From the NCBI GenBank assembly GCA_002480565.1, contig DLCK01000077.1, forward strand, positions 1-64,000: 64,000 nt of DNA. The letters run 5' to 3'. Positions 32,743 through 42,204 of this stretch are shown here, in pieces. The notes under the pieces are model-generated. The model made no database searches, was not told where the DNA came from, and worked only from the letters and a program-made list of their open reading frames with translations. The first letter of the stretch is position 1. Every line of letters begins with the position of its first letter. A program made the translations under genes and the position numbers. The DNA comes from Phycisphaerales bacterium UBA7800 (GTDB lineage Bacteria > Planctomycetota > Phycisphaerae > Phycisphaerales > Phycisphaeraceae).

Positions 32743-35145
32743 TCAGTCGGGTATTTGAGCTTGGATTGCGCCTTGCGCGCCTGAATGGGTGTTGCCGAAC
32801 ATATCAAAATCAAAAGCTGCCGGTTCCAAGGGTAAACCCAGACTGGATGATGGGTAGAGTTTGGTTGTGATTTGTGGATCGCTGATACTGTTACCTGCGG
32901 GCATTGACTGGGGCGTTCCACTGCCGGGGATACCGCTGCCGTCATAGACTTGATACGCAACAGGAAGACCATACGCATTATTGCGTGTAAAGGACATCGG
33001 ACCGTTAACGTGAAAGCCGATACTGAAATTACCCGTGGCCAGGTTGCCAATCGTTTCATTCGTTTGCCAGGTTTGATCCATAATGGCATAGGTGGTCCCA
33101 CTGCCTTGATCAAACTCGCCGATGAACGTATTGCCAATCATCCGCATATTCCCGTAATAGGTATTAATCGCAGCCCGGAAAGATTCTGTCGACCCGGGAA
33201 CAACCTGGCCGTCACGCATGATAAAGACATTACCAATCACATCGTTGTGACCCTCAAAGGCATGTAATCCATACTGGGCGTCAATGATCATATTGCCAAT
33301 CGCATTAACATATTTTCCGATGCTCAGCGCTTTCTGAGGCATGGGAACCGTCCCGTTAATCCAATCACCTTCGGGGGTCGGCGCAAAGAAATACGGTGTC
33401 GATCCCGGATCACAGCCAATGAGCAGATTGTCAGAAACCCAGATTGGATTGGGATTCTGAGGGTCCACCGGGTCTGTGGGCTCGATAATCAACACGCCTT
33501 TGGCATTGATGCTGTTGTGCATGATATTTTCAAAAATCAAGCCGCCATCCATTAATTTCGTATTGGTAATTTGCAGGCAATCGCCACCGGTTCGCAGGTT
33601 TCGGACCGGGCCGGTAATGATCAATTCATTACCGTAAATTTGCGGGTTGATACTATAAGCTCTTGGACGATTGGTCACACCCCCAAGATAGAGACAATCG
33701 CCATCTTTCATCACAATTTTGCAATTGCGAACAATACTATTTCGGCCGTAAAGTTCAATTCCCATGATCAGCGAAAAATTAATTTTCAACGCAGGGTCCG
33801 TCACGGTCGGGATATCATCAATGATTTGACAATGTTCGATTAAAGTATTTTCAGCGTTAAGAAAAATCGCCCGCCCGTAATCATATTCATTAAATGAACC
33901 ACCTGTAACACGCGTTACTGTTTGCATGCGGAAATTTAATCCACTGATACATACATCATCAGGCAAGTTCTCATTATCCAGCCAGCCGGTGGGTTGAATG
34001 ATCCTGTAATGCGAAGATGAAGTGAGTGTTGCTCGTCTTGCTGGGGCCAGAACGCGTTGCCCGGTGAGGGCATCATAGGTACCAAGCAACGGCCCTTGAA
34101 CGCCGGGGCCACTATTGGGAATATCAATCGAACCGTTGGTATGAACCGCCAGATCATGCTCCACCCCCTCTAAAAACAAATGCGTATCACCTGGCGTGAC
34201 CGTGGGGGTATAGGGATTAAGCAAAAGACGGTTACGTGGCGTTTGGGGACTCAAACCATCACCGTTGACTGATGCGTTTAAATTGTAGTAATACACCGTC
34301 CCACGATTGGGTTCATAGGTTTGAGCGTGCTCTACAAAGCGATCTCGGATTTGATTTTCACGAAAAGTAATAATCTCATCAATTTTTGCTTTCCGCTCGG
34401 TCGCGGTCAAACTGCTAAGAATAACAGGAGCCCCCGACGAGACCGCAGGGACACTGAATTGATAGACTCGGTCTACAAAAGTTGGACTACTCATTTCTTC
34501 AATCGTCAGGTAAAGATGACAAAGATCGCCATCAGTCATCCCGGATACTTCGGCAGTGATATTCTGCGAATAGGAACCGGCGGGAACGATGATCTGGCTA
34601 CTACCTTCAAGCTTCGTCCAGTTATAGTTCCAAATTTTAAATACGATCCTGCGATCCGTTGACGTCGTCCATTGACAGGGAATACTGACCGTACCACCCG
34701 TAGTGATTGATGTGGGAAAAGGGAATGACAAGATTTCATCGGTGTACACCTGAGGGGTGACCGCGGGAATACTGAATTGATAGACTCGATCCACAAAAGT
34801 CGTACTGTCGATTTCTTCAATCATCAGATACATATGACAAAGATCACCATCAGTCATCCCGGATACTTCGGCAGTGATATTTTGTGAATAGGAACCGGCA
34901 GGAACGATGATCTGACTGCTGCCTTCGAGCTTCGTCCAGTTATAGTTCCATATTTTCAAGACGACTTTTCGATCTGTCGAAGTCGTCCATTGGCAGGGAA
35001 TACTGACCGTACCATCGGTCGTGATTGAATCAGGGAAAGGAAATGACAGAATCTCATCTGTGTATGCAGAGGCAGTTTGCCCCAACGCAGTAACTACCAA
35101 AACAACAAAGAACAATAAAACGTTAAACAGCTTTGTACACTTCAT
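32743..35145 (-). CDS. Secreted right-handed beta-helix protein with two N-terminal repeat domains
   Basis: 800 residues. The signal peptide is MKCTKLFNVLLFFVVLVVTA, ending near TASA. Two near-identical domains of about 110 residues follow (each opening YTDEILSFPFP and ending near DRVYQFS), beta-sandwich in character and perhaps carbohydrate-binding. Then, after TATERKAKIDEIITFRENQI, there is a long parallel beta-helix of the pectate-lyase/GH28/PL6 type (YYYNLNASVNGDGLSPQTPR, then repeated N-x-x-I-G-N-x-F turns). The catalytic class cannot be assigned, so it may be a lyase or a polysaccharide-binding protein. It lies 150 bp downstream of the GH16 gene on the same strand. Confidence 0.75.
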   Translation of the reverse strand: MKCTKLFNVLLFFVVLVVTALGQTASAYTDEILSFPFPDSITTDGTVSIPCQWTTSTDRKVVLKIWNYNWTKLEGSSQIIVPAGSYSQNITAEVSGMTDGDLCHMYLMIEEIDSTTFVDRVYQFSIPAVTPQVYTDEILSFPFPTSITTGGTVSIPCQWTTSTDRRIVFKIWNYNWTKLEGSSQIIVPAGSYSQNITAEVSGMTDGDLCHLYLTIEEMSSPTFVDRVYQFSVPAVSSGAPVILSSLTATERKAKIDEIITFRENQIRDRFVEHAQTYEPNRGTVYYYNLNASVNGDGLSPQTPRNRLLLNPYTPTVTPGDTHLFLEGVEHDLAVHTNGSIDIPNSGPGVQGPLLGTYDALTGQRVLAPARRATLTSSSHYRIIQPTGWLDNENLPDDVCISGLNFRMQTVTRVTGGSFNEYDYGRAIFLNAENTLIEHCQIIDDIPTVTDPALKINFSLIMGIELYGRNSIVRNCKIVMKDGDCLYLGGVTNRPRAYSINPQIYGNELIITGPVRNLRTGGDCLQITNTKLMDGGLIFENIMHNSINAKGVLIIEPTDPVDPQNPNPIWVSDNLLIGCDPGSTPYFFAPTPEGDWINGTVPMPQKALSIGKYVNAIGNMIIDAQYGLHAFEGHNDVIGNVFIMRDGQVVPGSTESFRAAINTYYGNMRMIGNTFIGEFDQGSGTTYAIMDQTWQTNETIGNLATGNFSIGFHVNGPMSFTRNNAYGLPVAYQVYDGSGIPGSGTPQSMPAGNSISDPQITTKLYPSSSLGLPLEPAAFDFDMFGNTHSGAQGAIQAQIPD
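34430..35070 (-). repeat. Tandem duplication of about 310 bp inside the beta-helix gene
   Basis: The two halves (about 34735-35070 and 34430-34740) are near-identical in DNA and encode the duplicated N-terminal domains. Very low divergence indicates recent duplication or gene conversion. Confidence 0.8.
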
Positions 35146-35251
35146 GATTTGGGGTCTCTCTTTGGGAAATGGGTTGGTTCACACCGTCATGATTTACCCC
35201 CCGATTCAAAAACCAAGGCTCCGATACTTCCTTTCCAAATTAAATATTTCT

Positions 35252-35287
35252 AAAAAAAAACCTGATGACCGAAATGGCCATCAGGTT
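35252..35287 (-). terminator. Intrinsic terminator after the GH16 gene
   Basis: On the minus strand ACCTGATGGCCA-tttcgg-TCATCAGGT is followed by nine T residues about 10 bp past the stop. It separates the GH16 gene from the beta-helix gene. Confidence 0.85.
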
Positions 35288-35297
35288 AATAAGTTGT

Positions 35298-37211
35298 TTA
35301 TTTATTCATTAGGTCCTTGCGTTGCCAGACGCGGACATAGTCAATGGTAAAATCATCCGGCAGTTTGGTATCGTCCAGTTCATTGCCATCCCAACCGCCT
35401 GAAGGCATGTATACGATCATGTAACCAGGGATCGTGGAAATCCGTGGATCTTCCCAACGGCCGACTTCCACGCCATTGCAATAGAACACAGCTTTACCGG
35501 GCAACCAGAGCAGACCCGCGGTGAAGTACCCGTCCTTGTCATGTTTGACATAGATACCGCCGGTGCCGATGGCTTTGTGTTCCGGGCCGTAATTGTCCCA
35601 GTGCATGGCAACGTTGTAGCGGTGCGGTCCCCAGACGCCCAATTGCTCCATGATATCGAATTCCATGCCGTTGTTGCTGGTTTCGCAACGCTTGGACATG
35701 CTACCCGAAGGTAAGTTGAATGCTTCGCCACGGTCGGGCATCATCCAGAATGCAGGCCAGAGTCCATGGGCTGTAGGTAATTTCATTCGTGCTTCAAAGT
35801 AGCCGTAGCATTGGGACCACTTGGTGAAGGTATCCAGGTAAGCGCCGGTATATTCCCGGTAGGGTTGGCTGGGGTTATCGTTGTGATAGCCGGCTTTTTT
35901 CTCGTAATGCAGGCTCGCCTTGCCATCCTTGATGATGATATTGTTCTTCGACCAGCGACTGACTTTGTCCCAGTGGTTAGGCCCTTCGTTGCGCCACTTG
36001 CTCAAGTCCACCGAAGGCGCGTCGAACTCTTCATCAAAGGTGACGACCCAATCTCCGGCTACCGGCGGACGCTTGCCGACCCAATCAGGAATCACAGCGG
36101 GGTCCCCGGTTTGAGCGATGATCGATTCGATACGTACGGATGCTTGACCGGTGTGTTCAAAGCCGATGGTGATTGCACTTGTTTTATCGCTGACGTAGGG
36201 CGTTCCTGTGCCGGGCTTGGCATCATGGGTTGTTTTGATCTGCGCAGCGGGTACACCTTCCCAGCTAATATCAGCGGCAAACGGCACCACCATCTCAGCG
36301 GTTTGGCCGGGCATGATGGTCTTGCCTGTTCGGGGTTCAAAGCGTCTACCCCAACTGCTCAATGCGACATTGGGTGTGATGGGCGTCTTGCCGGTGTTGC
36401 GAATACTCAAGGCGATTTGTGTTGCATCACCCAGATGCCAGAAACCTTCTGCGGGGCTAAGCGTCACTTCCTGTTTGCCGGTTGTTGACGGCAATTCAAT
36501 AGCCAGTGCAGATTGGTTGATGACAGCTTTAACGCCGCCTGTCGACTTGATCTGCTTAGTGCTATCAATATTTACACCTTGGCCAAGGATAATGCCGTCC
36601 TTGGGTTTGACGCGGAGCATCTTTGGCTTGGATTGCGCTTTCTTTTCCTCCCCCTTGGACACATAGACTTTTTCAATACGAAATGTCTGTGCGTGTTCAG
36701 CTTTACCAGCTACAAACAGGATGGCAATGATGTTCTCGGGTTTCAGAGGATAGCTGGGTTGAAACCCGTAGGAACGGCCGAACTTGACTTTGATGGTCGT
36801 GGATTGTCCTGCGTTGATTCGCAGACACTCGCTACTCCACGGGCTTTTACCCCAATTGTGCGGATTGTCCAGTCGCATGCACAACAGCAATTGCTTTTGA
36901 CCGGTGTTGGTCACTTGTGCTTCAAGGGTGTCATAGCCGGTAAAATCCCAGTGATCAGATTCGTCGGGATTGAACGTGATCGTGGGATATGGATCACTAC
37001 CAGGATCGACAGTCAAATTGATACCGGGCACCAGTGGCGTGCTTGGATCATGTTTATAGGTCACCTGATCGGAGGTGGTCTTGATGCGTGCGGGAATCTG
37101 CAAATTCGCAGCATCGATAATGACTTTGGGCGCCGGTGTCTGAGCGCTTGCCATCACACCCTGCAACAGGGTAATGATAAACATTAGAGAAAACACATCG
37201 TAGCGTTTCAT
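35298..37211 (-). CDS. Secreted GH16 beta-glucanase/agarase-type glycoside hydrolase
   Basis: 637 residues. The signal peptide is MKRYDVFSLMFIITLLQGVM, ending near ASA. Two N-terminal beta domains (about 25-200 and 205-370, the first with HWDFTGYDTLEAQVTNTG) look like carbohydrate-binding modules. The GH16 catalytic domain occupies about 385-637. The catalytic ExDxxE signature is EFDIME (near 516-521), preceded by WPAFWMMPDRGEAF, with the domain ending FTIDYVRVWQR. GH16 enzymes hydrolyse laminarin, agar, porphyran or carrageenan; the exact substrate cannot be fixed from the motif. It lies downstream of a pseudopilin and a LacI regulator. Confidence 0.9.
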   Translation of the reverse strand: MKRYDVFSLMFIITLLQGVMASAQTPAPKVIIDAANLQIPARIKTTSDQVTYKHDPSTPLVPGINLTVDPGSDPYPTITFNPDESDHWDFTGYDTLEAQVTNTGQKQLLLCMRLDNPHNWGKSPWSSECLRINAGQSTTIKVKFGRSYGFQPSYPLKPENIIAILFVAGKAEHAQTFRIEKVYVSKGEEKKAQSKPKMLRVKPKDGIILGQGVNIDSTKQIKSTGGVKAVINQSALAIELPSTTGKQEVTLSPAEGFWHLGDATQIALSIRNTGKTPITPNVALSSWGRRFEPRTGKTIMPGQTAEMVVPFAADISWEGVPAAQIKTTHDAKPGTGTPYVSDKTSAITIGFEHTGQASVRIESIIAQTGDPAVIPDWVGKRPPVAGDWVVTFDEEFDAPSVDLSKWRNEGPNHWDKVSRWSKNNIIIKDGKASLHYEKKAGYHNDNPSQPYREYTGAYLDTFTKWSQCYGYFEARMKLPTAHGLWPAFWMMPDRGEAFNLPSGSMSKRCETSNNGMEFDIMEQLGVWGPHRYNVAMHWDNYGPEHKAIGTGGIYVKHDKDGYFTAGLLWLPGKAVFYCNGVEVGRWEDPRISTIPGYMIVYMPSGGWDGNELDDTKLPDDFTIDYVRVWQRKDLMNK

Positions 37212-37529
37212 TGATATCTTCCTTTGGTAACAAATTGATACATATGAACCGGATTACAAAAGCAGGTTCAATACTAAAAGTAAAATCAGGCACAAAATTA
37301 GCGAAGGTTAAATCCGTATTGTCATCGTATTAACCCCAGAATGTGTTACCGGGGATATTCATATTAACCGTATAAGTATTAATACAGACCGTATATTGAC
37401 CCACCGCACCTTTGACCGGTAGTCATGACGGCTGGCTGACACATTGTCAATCACATCGTTGTAGTCTAGCCGTTTAACGAGTGCAGGTTGTTTGCAATAT
37501 TCCGATTCAATTCTGTCGGGGAACTGATC
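37212..37529. other. Upstream region of the GH16 gene
   Basis: About 320 bases with no gene. It is AT-rich near the GH16 start, with several ATTAA-type repeats (TATTAACC near 37365, TATTAATAC near 37377) that could be regulator sites. A separate promoter for the GH16 gene is expected here. Confidence 0.4.
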
Positions 37530-38282
37530 TCAATCGGTGATATCGTAGGCATACCAAAGCTTGGTTTGTTCATCACTTGTCAAGTATGTATGATCGACCA
37601 ACTCACGGGCGTTTGTCTTGGCATGCCCGTCATACATCACCATGTTGACTGTATTGTCGTGACGGTAGGCGATGAGGAACTGCGTCGTTGTATTTTCATC
37701 AACATAGTAGTTTGAATAGTTCATGGCTACCGCAGCCCATCGAGCATCGCTGAAAGTAAAGACCGTGCTGGGTCGGCGAATCAGCGAATCGCGATACCCT
37801 ACAAAAAGGTAGGGGTCGGGTTTAAAGTAAATATAGTAATTAGTGTAACGGTAGCTGTAGTACTCGCTGAAATTCATGCCATAGGAATAACGCATATTCA
37901 ACGTACCATCTGCATTGGCGTGTTCCGTAGCATATGTTGCATCCGGGCAGATACGATTATGAGGCGCACTGTCCTTGTACACTGGGGCAGATGGTTTGAG
38001 CCCCGTATACTGGCGTGTGATGGAATTGGAAGTCCAATAGTCATGCTGCCAGGTCACTCTATTAAAGTTGAGAAACGGCGGGATATACCATCCCTTGTTA
38101 TCCGCACAATAGGCTTGGTTAAATACCTGTAATTGTCGGACATTCGACAGGCAGGCAATGCGCCGCGATGTTTTTCGTGCTTTGGTCAATGCTGGCAGAA
38201 GTATGGCGATCAGAAGCGAGACAATACTAATCACCACCAAAAGTTCAATCAGAGTAAACGCATTATTTCGTTGAGTTTTCAT
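37530..38282 (-). CDS. Type II secretion-like pseudopilin (prepilin N-terminal, H-X9-DG C-terminal)
   Basis: About 250 residues. The type III/IV prepilin cleavage site is NNAFTLIELLVVIS with Phe as the first mature residue, followed by a hydrophobic helix to LLPALTKAR. The globular domain has many Tyr residues. The C-terminal HDNTVNMVMYDGH is exactly the H-X9-DG motif of the planctomycete pseudopilin family (DUF1559-like). It is processed by a prepilin peptidase not in this window. The start has AAGGAA upstream. It lies only 23 bp after the LacI gene and upstream of the GH16 gene. Confidence 0.88.
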   Translation of the reverse strand: MKTQRNNAFTLIELLVVISIVSLLIAILLPALTKARKTSRRIACLSNVRQLQVFNQAYCADNKGWYIPPFLNFNRVTWQHDYWTSNSITRQYTGLKPSAPVYKDSAPHNRICPDATYATEHANADGTLNMRYSYGMNFSEYYSYRYTNYYIYFKPDPYLFVGYRDSLIRRPSTVFTFSDARWAAVAMNYSNYYVDENTTTQFLIAYRHDNTVNMVMYDGHAKTNARELVDHTYLTSDEQTKLWYAYDITD

Positions 38283-38305
38283 GTATGGTTTTCCTTGCCT
38301 AAAAA

Positions 38306-39442
38306 TCAAGAAGGACACCTGGCGGTTGATTGACGAACGACCAGTTCCGGAGACATCCGAATGATCGAGCCGGACAAATTCGATTCATATGAAACATTGA
38401 CCAATAGCTGTCGAACAGCACGTTGCCCCATTTCGCGCAACGGCACATGCACCGTCGTTAACGGCGGGGTCACCAAAGCCGATGCACTGGTATCGTCAAA
38501 ACCAACCACACTTAACTGATCAGGAATCGAAATCCCACACTGTTCAGCCGCTCGGACCACCCCCATCGCGCCGCAGTCCGTGGCACAGACCATGGCTGTG
38601 GGTCGTTGTGGTTCACCGGCGAGTATCTTTTTCACATCCTCAACCGTGTCATGAATACTTTCAGGCCCGTGATAAACCCATTGTGAATTCACCGCCAACC
38701 CGGCACTGGCCATCTTCCATTGCCAGGTCGCCCAACGTTCCTGAAAACTGCGGTTGCGCGGGGCACCGACATATCCAATTTTTTGATGTCCCAACTCAAG
38801 AAGATGATCCATCGCCAATTCAATCCCCGCCAGATTGTCAGTGGTCACCACGTCGGCACGCCCTGTGTGAATAATGTCCACCAGAACGACAGGCTTGTGA
38901 CACTGCTCTAGAAAATCAGGCAGGCTGGGACTGTATTCACCGATGAGAATGACGCCTGAAATTTCAGAACGGTTTACTGATTTGATGATCTGCGGATCCA
39001 TCAAATCCACACTGGCCTGCACCATCGCCCGATTGGAAGCAAAGGCCAATTCGTCCATGACGCCGTTGAGAATCTGCATGTAAAAGTCCGACGCAAGAGA
39101 GTAGGTCTGACTGATCAGGTCTCTGCCGGTTACTTCGCTTGATGGCCCAAGATGCATCGTCCCGTCATTGGTGGAGATTTGCTCCATGGGCGAATGGCGA
39201 TGCAAGATCACCTCAAAGCGACTCTCAGTTGTTTTGGTCCGTGGGTGGGTAGCAGAGACAAGATCACGCACCGTTCGCTGAGTCCGTCGCGGTTTATACC
39301 CCGACTCCTTGACCGCTTTGAGCACGTTCTGGCGAACCGCGGGACTCACCGTCCCCGAGTTATTAAGCACGCGTGAAACCGTCGCCGCCGAGCATCCTGC
39401 CCGGGCACTGACTTGCGCAAGCGTACTTGGTGATTGTCCCAT
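38306..39442 (-). CDS. LacI-family transcriptional regulator (first)
   Basis: 378 residues. The N-terminal helix-turn-helix is TLAQVSARAGCSAATVSRVL, with hinge helix and a linker longer than usual (about 60-120, poorly conserved). A periplasmic-binding-protein-like effector domain follows (GVILIGEYSP, DNLAGIELAMDHLLELGH, VVGFDDTSASALVTPPLTTV). It probably represses the downstream pseudopilin and hydrolase genes until a sugar is bound. AGGA lies seven bases before the ATG. A second LacI gene with the same downstream neighbour type is at 45.7 kb. Confidence 0.92.
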   Translation of the reverse strand: MGQSPSTLAQVSARAGCSAATVSRVLNNSGTVSPAVRQNVLKAVKESGYKPRRTQRTVRDLVSATHPRTKTTESRFEVILHRHSPMEQISTNDGTMHLGPSSEVTGRDLISQTYSLASDFYMQILNGVMDELAFASNRAMVQASVDLMDPQIIKSVNRSEISGVILIGEYSPSLPDFLEQCHKPVVLVDIIHTGRADVVTTDNLAGIELAMDHLLELGHQKIGYVGAPRNRSFQERWATWQWKMASAGLAVNSQWVYHGPESIHDTVEDVKKILAGEPQRPTAMVCATDCGAMGVVRAAEQCGISIPDQLSVVGFDDTSASALVTPPLTTVHVPLREMGQRAVRQLLVNVSYESNLSGSIIRMSPELVVRQSTARCPS

Positions 39443-39772
39443 GATGCATTCCTGTGTGAACCATTACAAAGATGACTTATGAACTATAGGAATCCAAATT
39501 TTAAGGTCAATGCAAAGAAGCACTATCACGCCCTTACAAATGTAAAACAGCTGTAACCTATTATTTTAAAAGTGAAAATCAAAATGAAAGTTTTGCAAGA
39601 ATGTTTACGATTTACATTCTATCCCGCATGATTGGCAAAAATGAATCTATTGAAAATGCAGGTTCAACAGCCACGAATTGATAGCTCGCGCGTCGCTGAT
39701 GACGATACACGTGAACGAAAAACGCACAAAGGGGCTTTACGTCCCACTGCCCTTTTCTGCTCATTACATCAA
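39443..39772. promoter_or_regulatory. Promoter/operator region of the first LacI gene
   Basis: 330 AT-rich bases without a gene. Palindromes are TTACAAATGTAA (39534-39545), ACAGCTGT (39547-39554) and AGAATGT-N9-ACATTCT (39598-39620). The first and last have the symmetry of regulator binding sites, so auto-regulation is plausible. Confidence 0.45.
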
Positions 39773-40519
39773 TCAATTGCTTGGATAGAAGATCATGGCT
39801 TTGCGTTGTTCTTCTGAAAGACTGATAAATTGCTCGCGGCTGACGGTGTTGCAATGTCCATCACCATAGAGAAAACCACCAGCTTCATTGGGATGCCCGG
39901 TAGGGTTAGGGAATAAGGGATTGGACCAAGTCCAAGGCCAATTACCTGATGCGGTTGTGGTGTAATTCAGGAACATGATGGGTAGAAAATCAAACTCGGT
40001 CGCCGAGTTGTGGAGCGTCAGACTGGCTTCGGCAAACCAAAAACCTTTGGAGTTGAGGATTTCAATGCGTGGCAATTGGTACTTGATGGTGCCGTTCCAG
40101 TTTTCCGCTTGCCCGCCCATGTATTGATTGATGCCATAGGTGTTGCCCGACGGGAGACTGCGTAAAGGGGAGACTTGCAGACGCGCTTCGGGACAGATCA
40201 ACGGGCCAGTGGTGGTTCCCCAACCTTTGTACAGATTAGCTTCCTGGGTTTTGAAGTACCAGAAAGTATCTATCAACTTCCAGCAGGTAGACCACCCCGG
40301 GTCACCATGTGTCGGGAGAATCCCTTTATTGTCGGTGGCATAGGTGATACCCCATGTGCCGATCGATCTGAGTTGGGTCTGACAGATCACGTTACGTGCC
40401 GACGCCCTGGCCTTGGACAAGGCAGGCAGCAAAATAGCAATCAGAATCGCAATAATGCTGATCACCACCAACAGTTCAATGAGCGTAAAAGCATTGTTTG
40501 TTTTACTGAGATTCAACAT
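39773..40519 (-). CDS. Type II secretion-like pseudopilin (second)
   Basis: 248 residues with the cleavage motif NNAFTLIELLVVISIIAILI and the usual LLPALSKAR end of the hydrophobic helix. The globular part contains PEARLQVSPLRSLPSGNTYG. The C-terminal HPNEAGGFLYGDGH is a slightly lengthened H-X9-DG motif. GGAG lies seven bases before the ATG. It is upstream of the first LacI gene on the same strand, separated by 330 bp. Its job in assembly or polysaccharide handling is not established. Confidence 0.87.
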   Translation of the reverse strand: MLNLSKTNNAFTLIELLVVISIIAILIAILLPALSKARASARNVICQTQLRSIGTWGITYATDNKGILPTHGDPGWSTCWKLIDTFWYFKTQEANLYKGWGTTTGPLICPEARLQVSPLRSLPSGNTYGINQYMGGQAENWNGTIKYQLPRIEILNSKGFWFAEASLTLHNSATEFDFLPIMFLNYTTTASGNWPWTWSNPLFPNPTGHPNEAGGFLYGDGHCNTVSREQFISLSEEQRKAMIFYPSN

Positions 40520-40975
40520 TGCGTCACTCCGGTATTTGAAAATATCAGCATCATGTCAATGGCCTTGCCACAACATCACGATCAACAAAATGCAGTTGGA
40601 CATTCGTCCGTCATGCACTCAAGCAATCATTCTTTTTGAGCTTTAATGTGATCTGTATCAGTTAACGACAAATGCCCCGTCATACTGAAAAAGTCTATAC
40701 CGCACTGATATTCAGTCAATCAGATTTATGCGCGCAAGATTACATTCTATGAAAACAACACATAAGCATTTTATTTTTAAATGAATATGTGTTTTCAAGT
40801 TTTCACAAATTTTACTGACGGGAAAAGTCGACACCAAACAGGCCGTCACGTTGCGTCGAGTGATACCTGTCCCAAAAATGTCATGGAACGGAAAAGGAAG
40901 GCATTCTGTTTTTCCAGGATAGATTATCGAAGAAGTTGGATGTGCCTCTTTTACTCCCTTGATTGTTATACAATT
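40520..40975. other. AT-rich intergenic region without a convincing gene
   Basis: About 455 bases. An 86-codon plus-strand frame (40781-41041) overlaps the end of the DUF3883 gene and has no site or family. TTACATTCTAT near 40740 resembles half of the palindrome near 39610. Confidence 0.4.
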
Positions 40976-42097
40976 TTACATGTAATTACAGATATACCCA
41001 TCAGGTCTTTTTTCTACTTTATTGAGATCTACTATGTCTAAATCAGGTCTTCCTTCGATATCGTAAACTCTATAGAGCCTATACTTACCACTTTCATTCT
41101 CAAAGGTTTCCAGTTCATTTGTTGACAAAAAGAAAACTTTAGAAGATGGGTCTTTTTTTAACCTAGTTGTTGTCTTTACTTCAATGTATATTTCGTCACC
41201 TTTTTCATCCAGTGAGAGTATGTCATATCCGTGGTGCATAGACTCTAACGCAACGTGCTTTGGATAACTGCGATTATTTAAGTGTAATGATAAAAGCCTT
41301 TTTCTTTCCTTCTCCATAATCAACAATTCTCCCTTCAAGCCAATCTCAGCATTTCTTTCTGCTTGTTTAGCTCGCTGCTCAGGGCTTAGAGGTCTGAGAA
41401 CAACCCCGCTCGAAACGTTTTCTGGAGAAACTCCACCCATTAGGAATACTATCTGAGCAACATATGAATCTACAGTTGAATTATCAATCACTCCGAAATC
41501 GTTTGGGAATATTTTGGCATATATTTGTGAGGATTTAGCGCTAGAATTAATCCTTTTCATCCATTCGGCGCCTTGTAGTTCCTCAGATCCTGCATAAGCC
41601 TTAAACCCAAAATCTAGAAGAGAATTATATTTTCTCCGAAATGGCTCATTACTTTCTATTGTTTTAACAAGATTGTCTGCCAGCTTTTGAAGCTGGCTTT
41701 CAAGGTTGTTTCTCTGAGTCTTGTTCAAACTATGACCTGAGGCTCTTCCAAAATAAAACCCTACATTTAAGCAAGGTTTAATTGGGTCCATTACAAAACT
41801 AATTTGAGCGGCATATTGCTTGTTTTCAGCCCCTTTAAAAATACCAGACCAAATACGTTTAAAGCTTGTGCCGCCAATGGCAATATCATTACCAGTTGAA
41901 ACGCTGGTATCAAATTCACCATACGATTCACTATAATGCTTTGAATAATATTCAGCTATAGTCTTTAGTTTTCTCTTGATCTCTGCCAGATGAGACTTTT
42001 CATTGTTGCTGGCATTTGAAAGTAGTCTATTTCCAGAATAGGACCTCGAACTAAGCTCATTAATTAGAATCAGATCTTCTTTGGTGATTACTTCCAT
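40976..42097 (-). CDS. DUF3883-domain nuclease-like protein with an McrB-N/DUF3578-like N-terminus
   Basis: 373 residues. The C-terminal ~100 residues match DUF3883, a restriction-endonuclease-like fold: GYDILSLDEKGDEIYIEVKT carries the D...E-x-K catalytic pattern, followed by KVFFLSTNELETFENESGKY. The N-terminal part (SGNDIAIGGTSFKRIWSGIF, AQISFVMDPIKPCLNVGFYF) resembles the substrate-binding domain of McrB-like defence proteins; this is a weaker call. The DNA is distinctly AT-rich and no methylase or helicase partner is adjacent, so it looks like a solitary transferred defence-type gene. First ATG used. Confidence 0.72.
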   Translation of the reverse strand: MEVITKEDLILINELSSRSYSGNRLLSNASNNEKSHLAEIKRKLKTIAEYYSKHYSESYGEFDTSVSTGNDIAIGGTSFKRIWSGIFKGAENKQYAAQISFVMDPIKPCLNVGFYFGRASGHSLNKTQRNNLESQLQKLADNLVKTIESNEPFRRKYNSLLDFGFKAYAGSEELQGAEWMKRINSSAKSSQIYAKIFPNDFGVIDNSTVDSYVAQIVFLMGGVSPENVSSGVVLRPLSPEQRAKQAERNAEIGLKGELLIMEKERKRLLSLHLNNRSYPKHVALESMHHGYDILSLDEKGDEIYIEVKTTTRLKKDPSSKVFFLSTNELETFENESGKYRLYRVYDIEGRPDLDIVDLNKVEKRPDGYICNYM

Positions 42098-42204
42098 ACA
42101 TTAACTCTCACTAAAAGGGAAAACGAAGAGAAAAAGGGGACATTCAATTTCATGGCTTAAATTTGTCTTTCCCAACCCTCATCACCCACCAATAAATACT
42201 AACC

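Noticed and set aside
40781..41041. 86-codon plus-strand frame
   Set aside because: It overlaps the DUF3883 gene end, is AT-rich by chance, and has no start signal.
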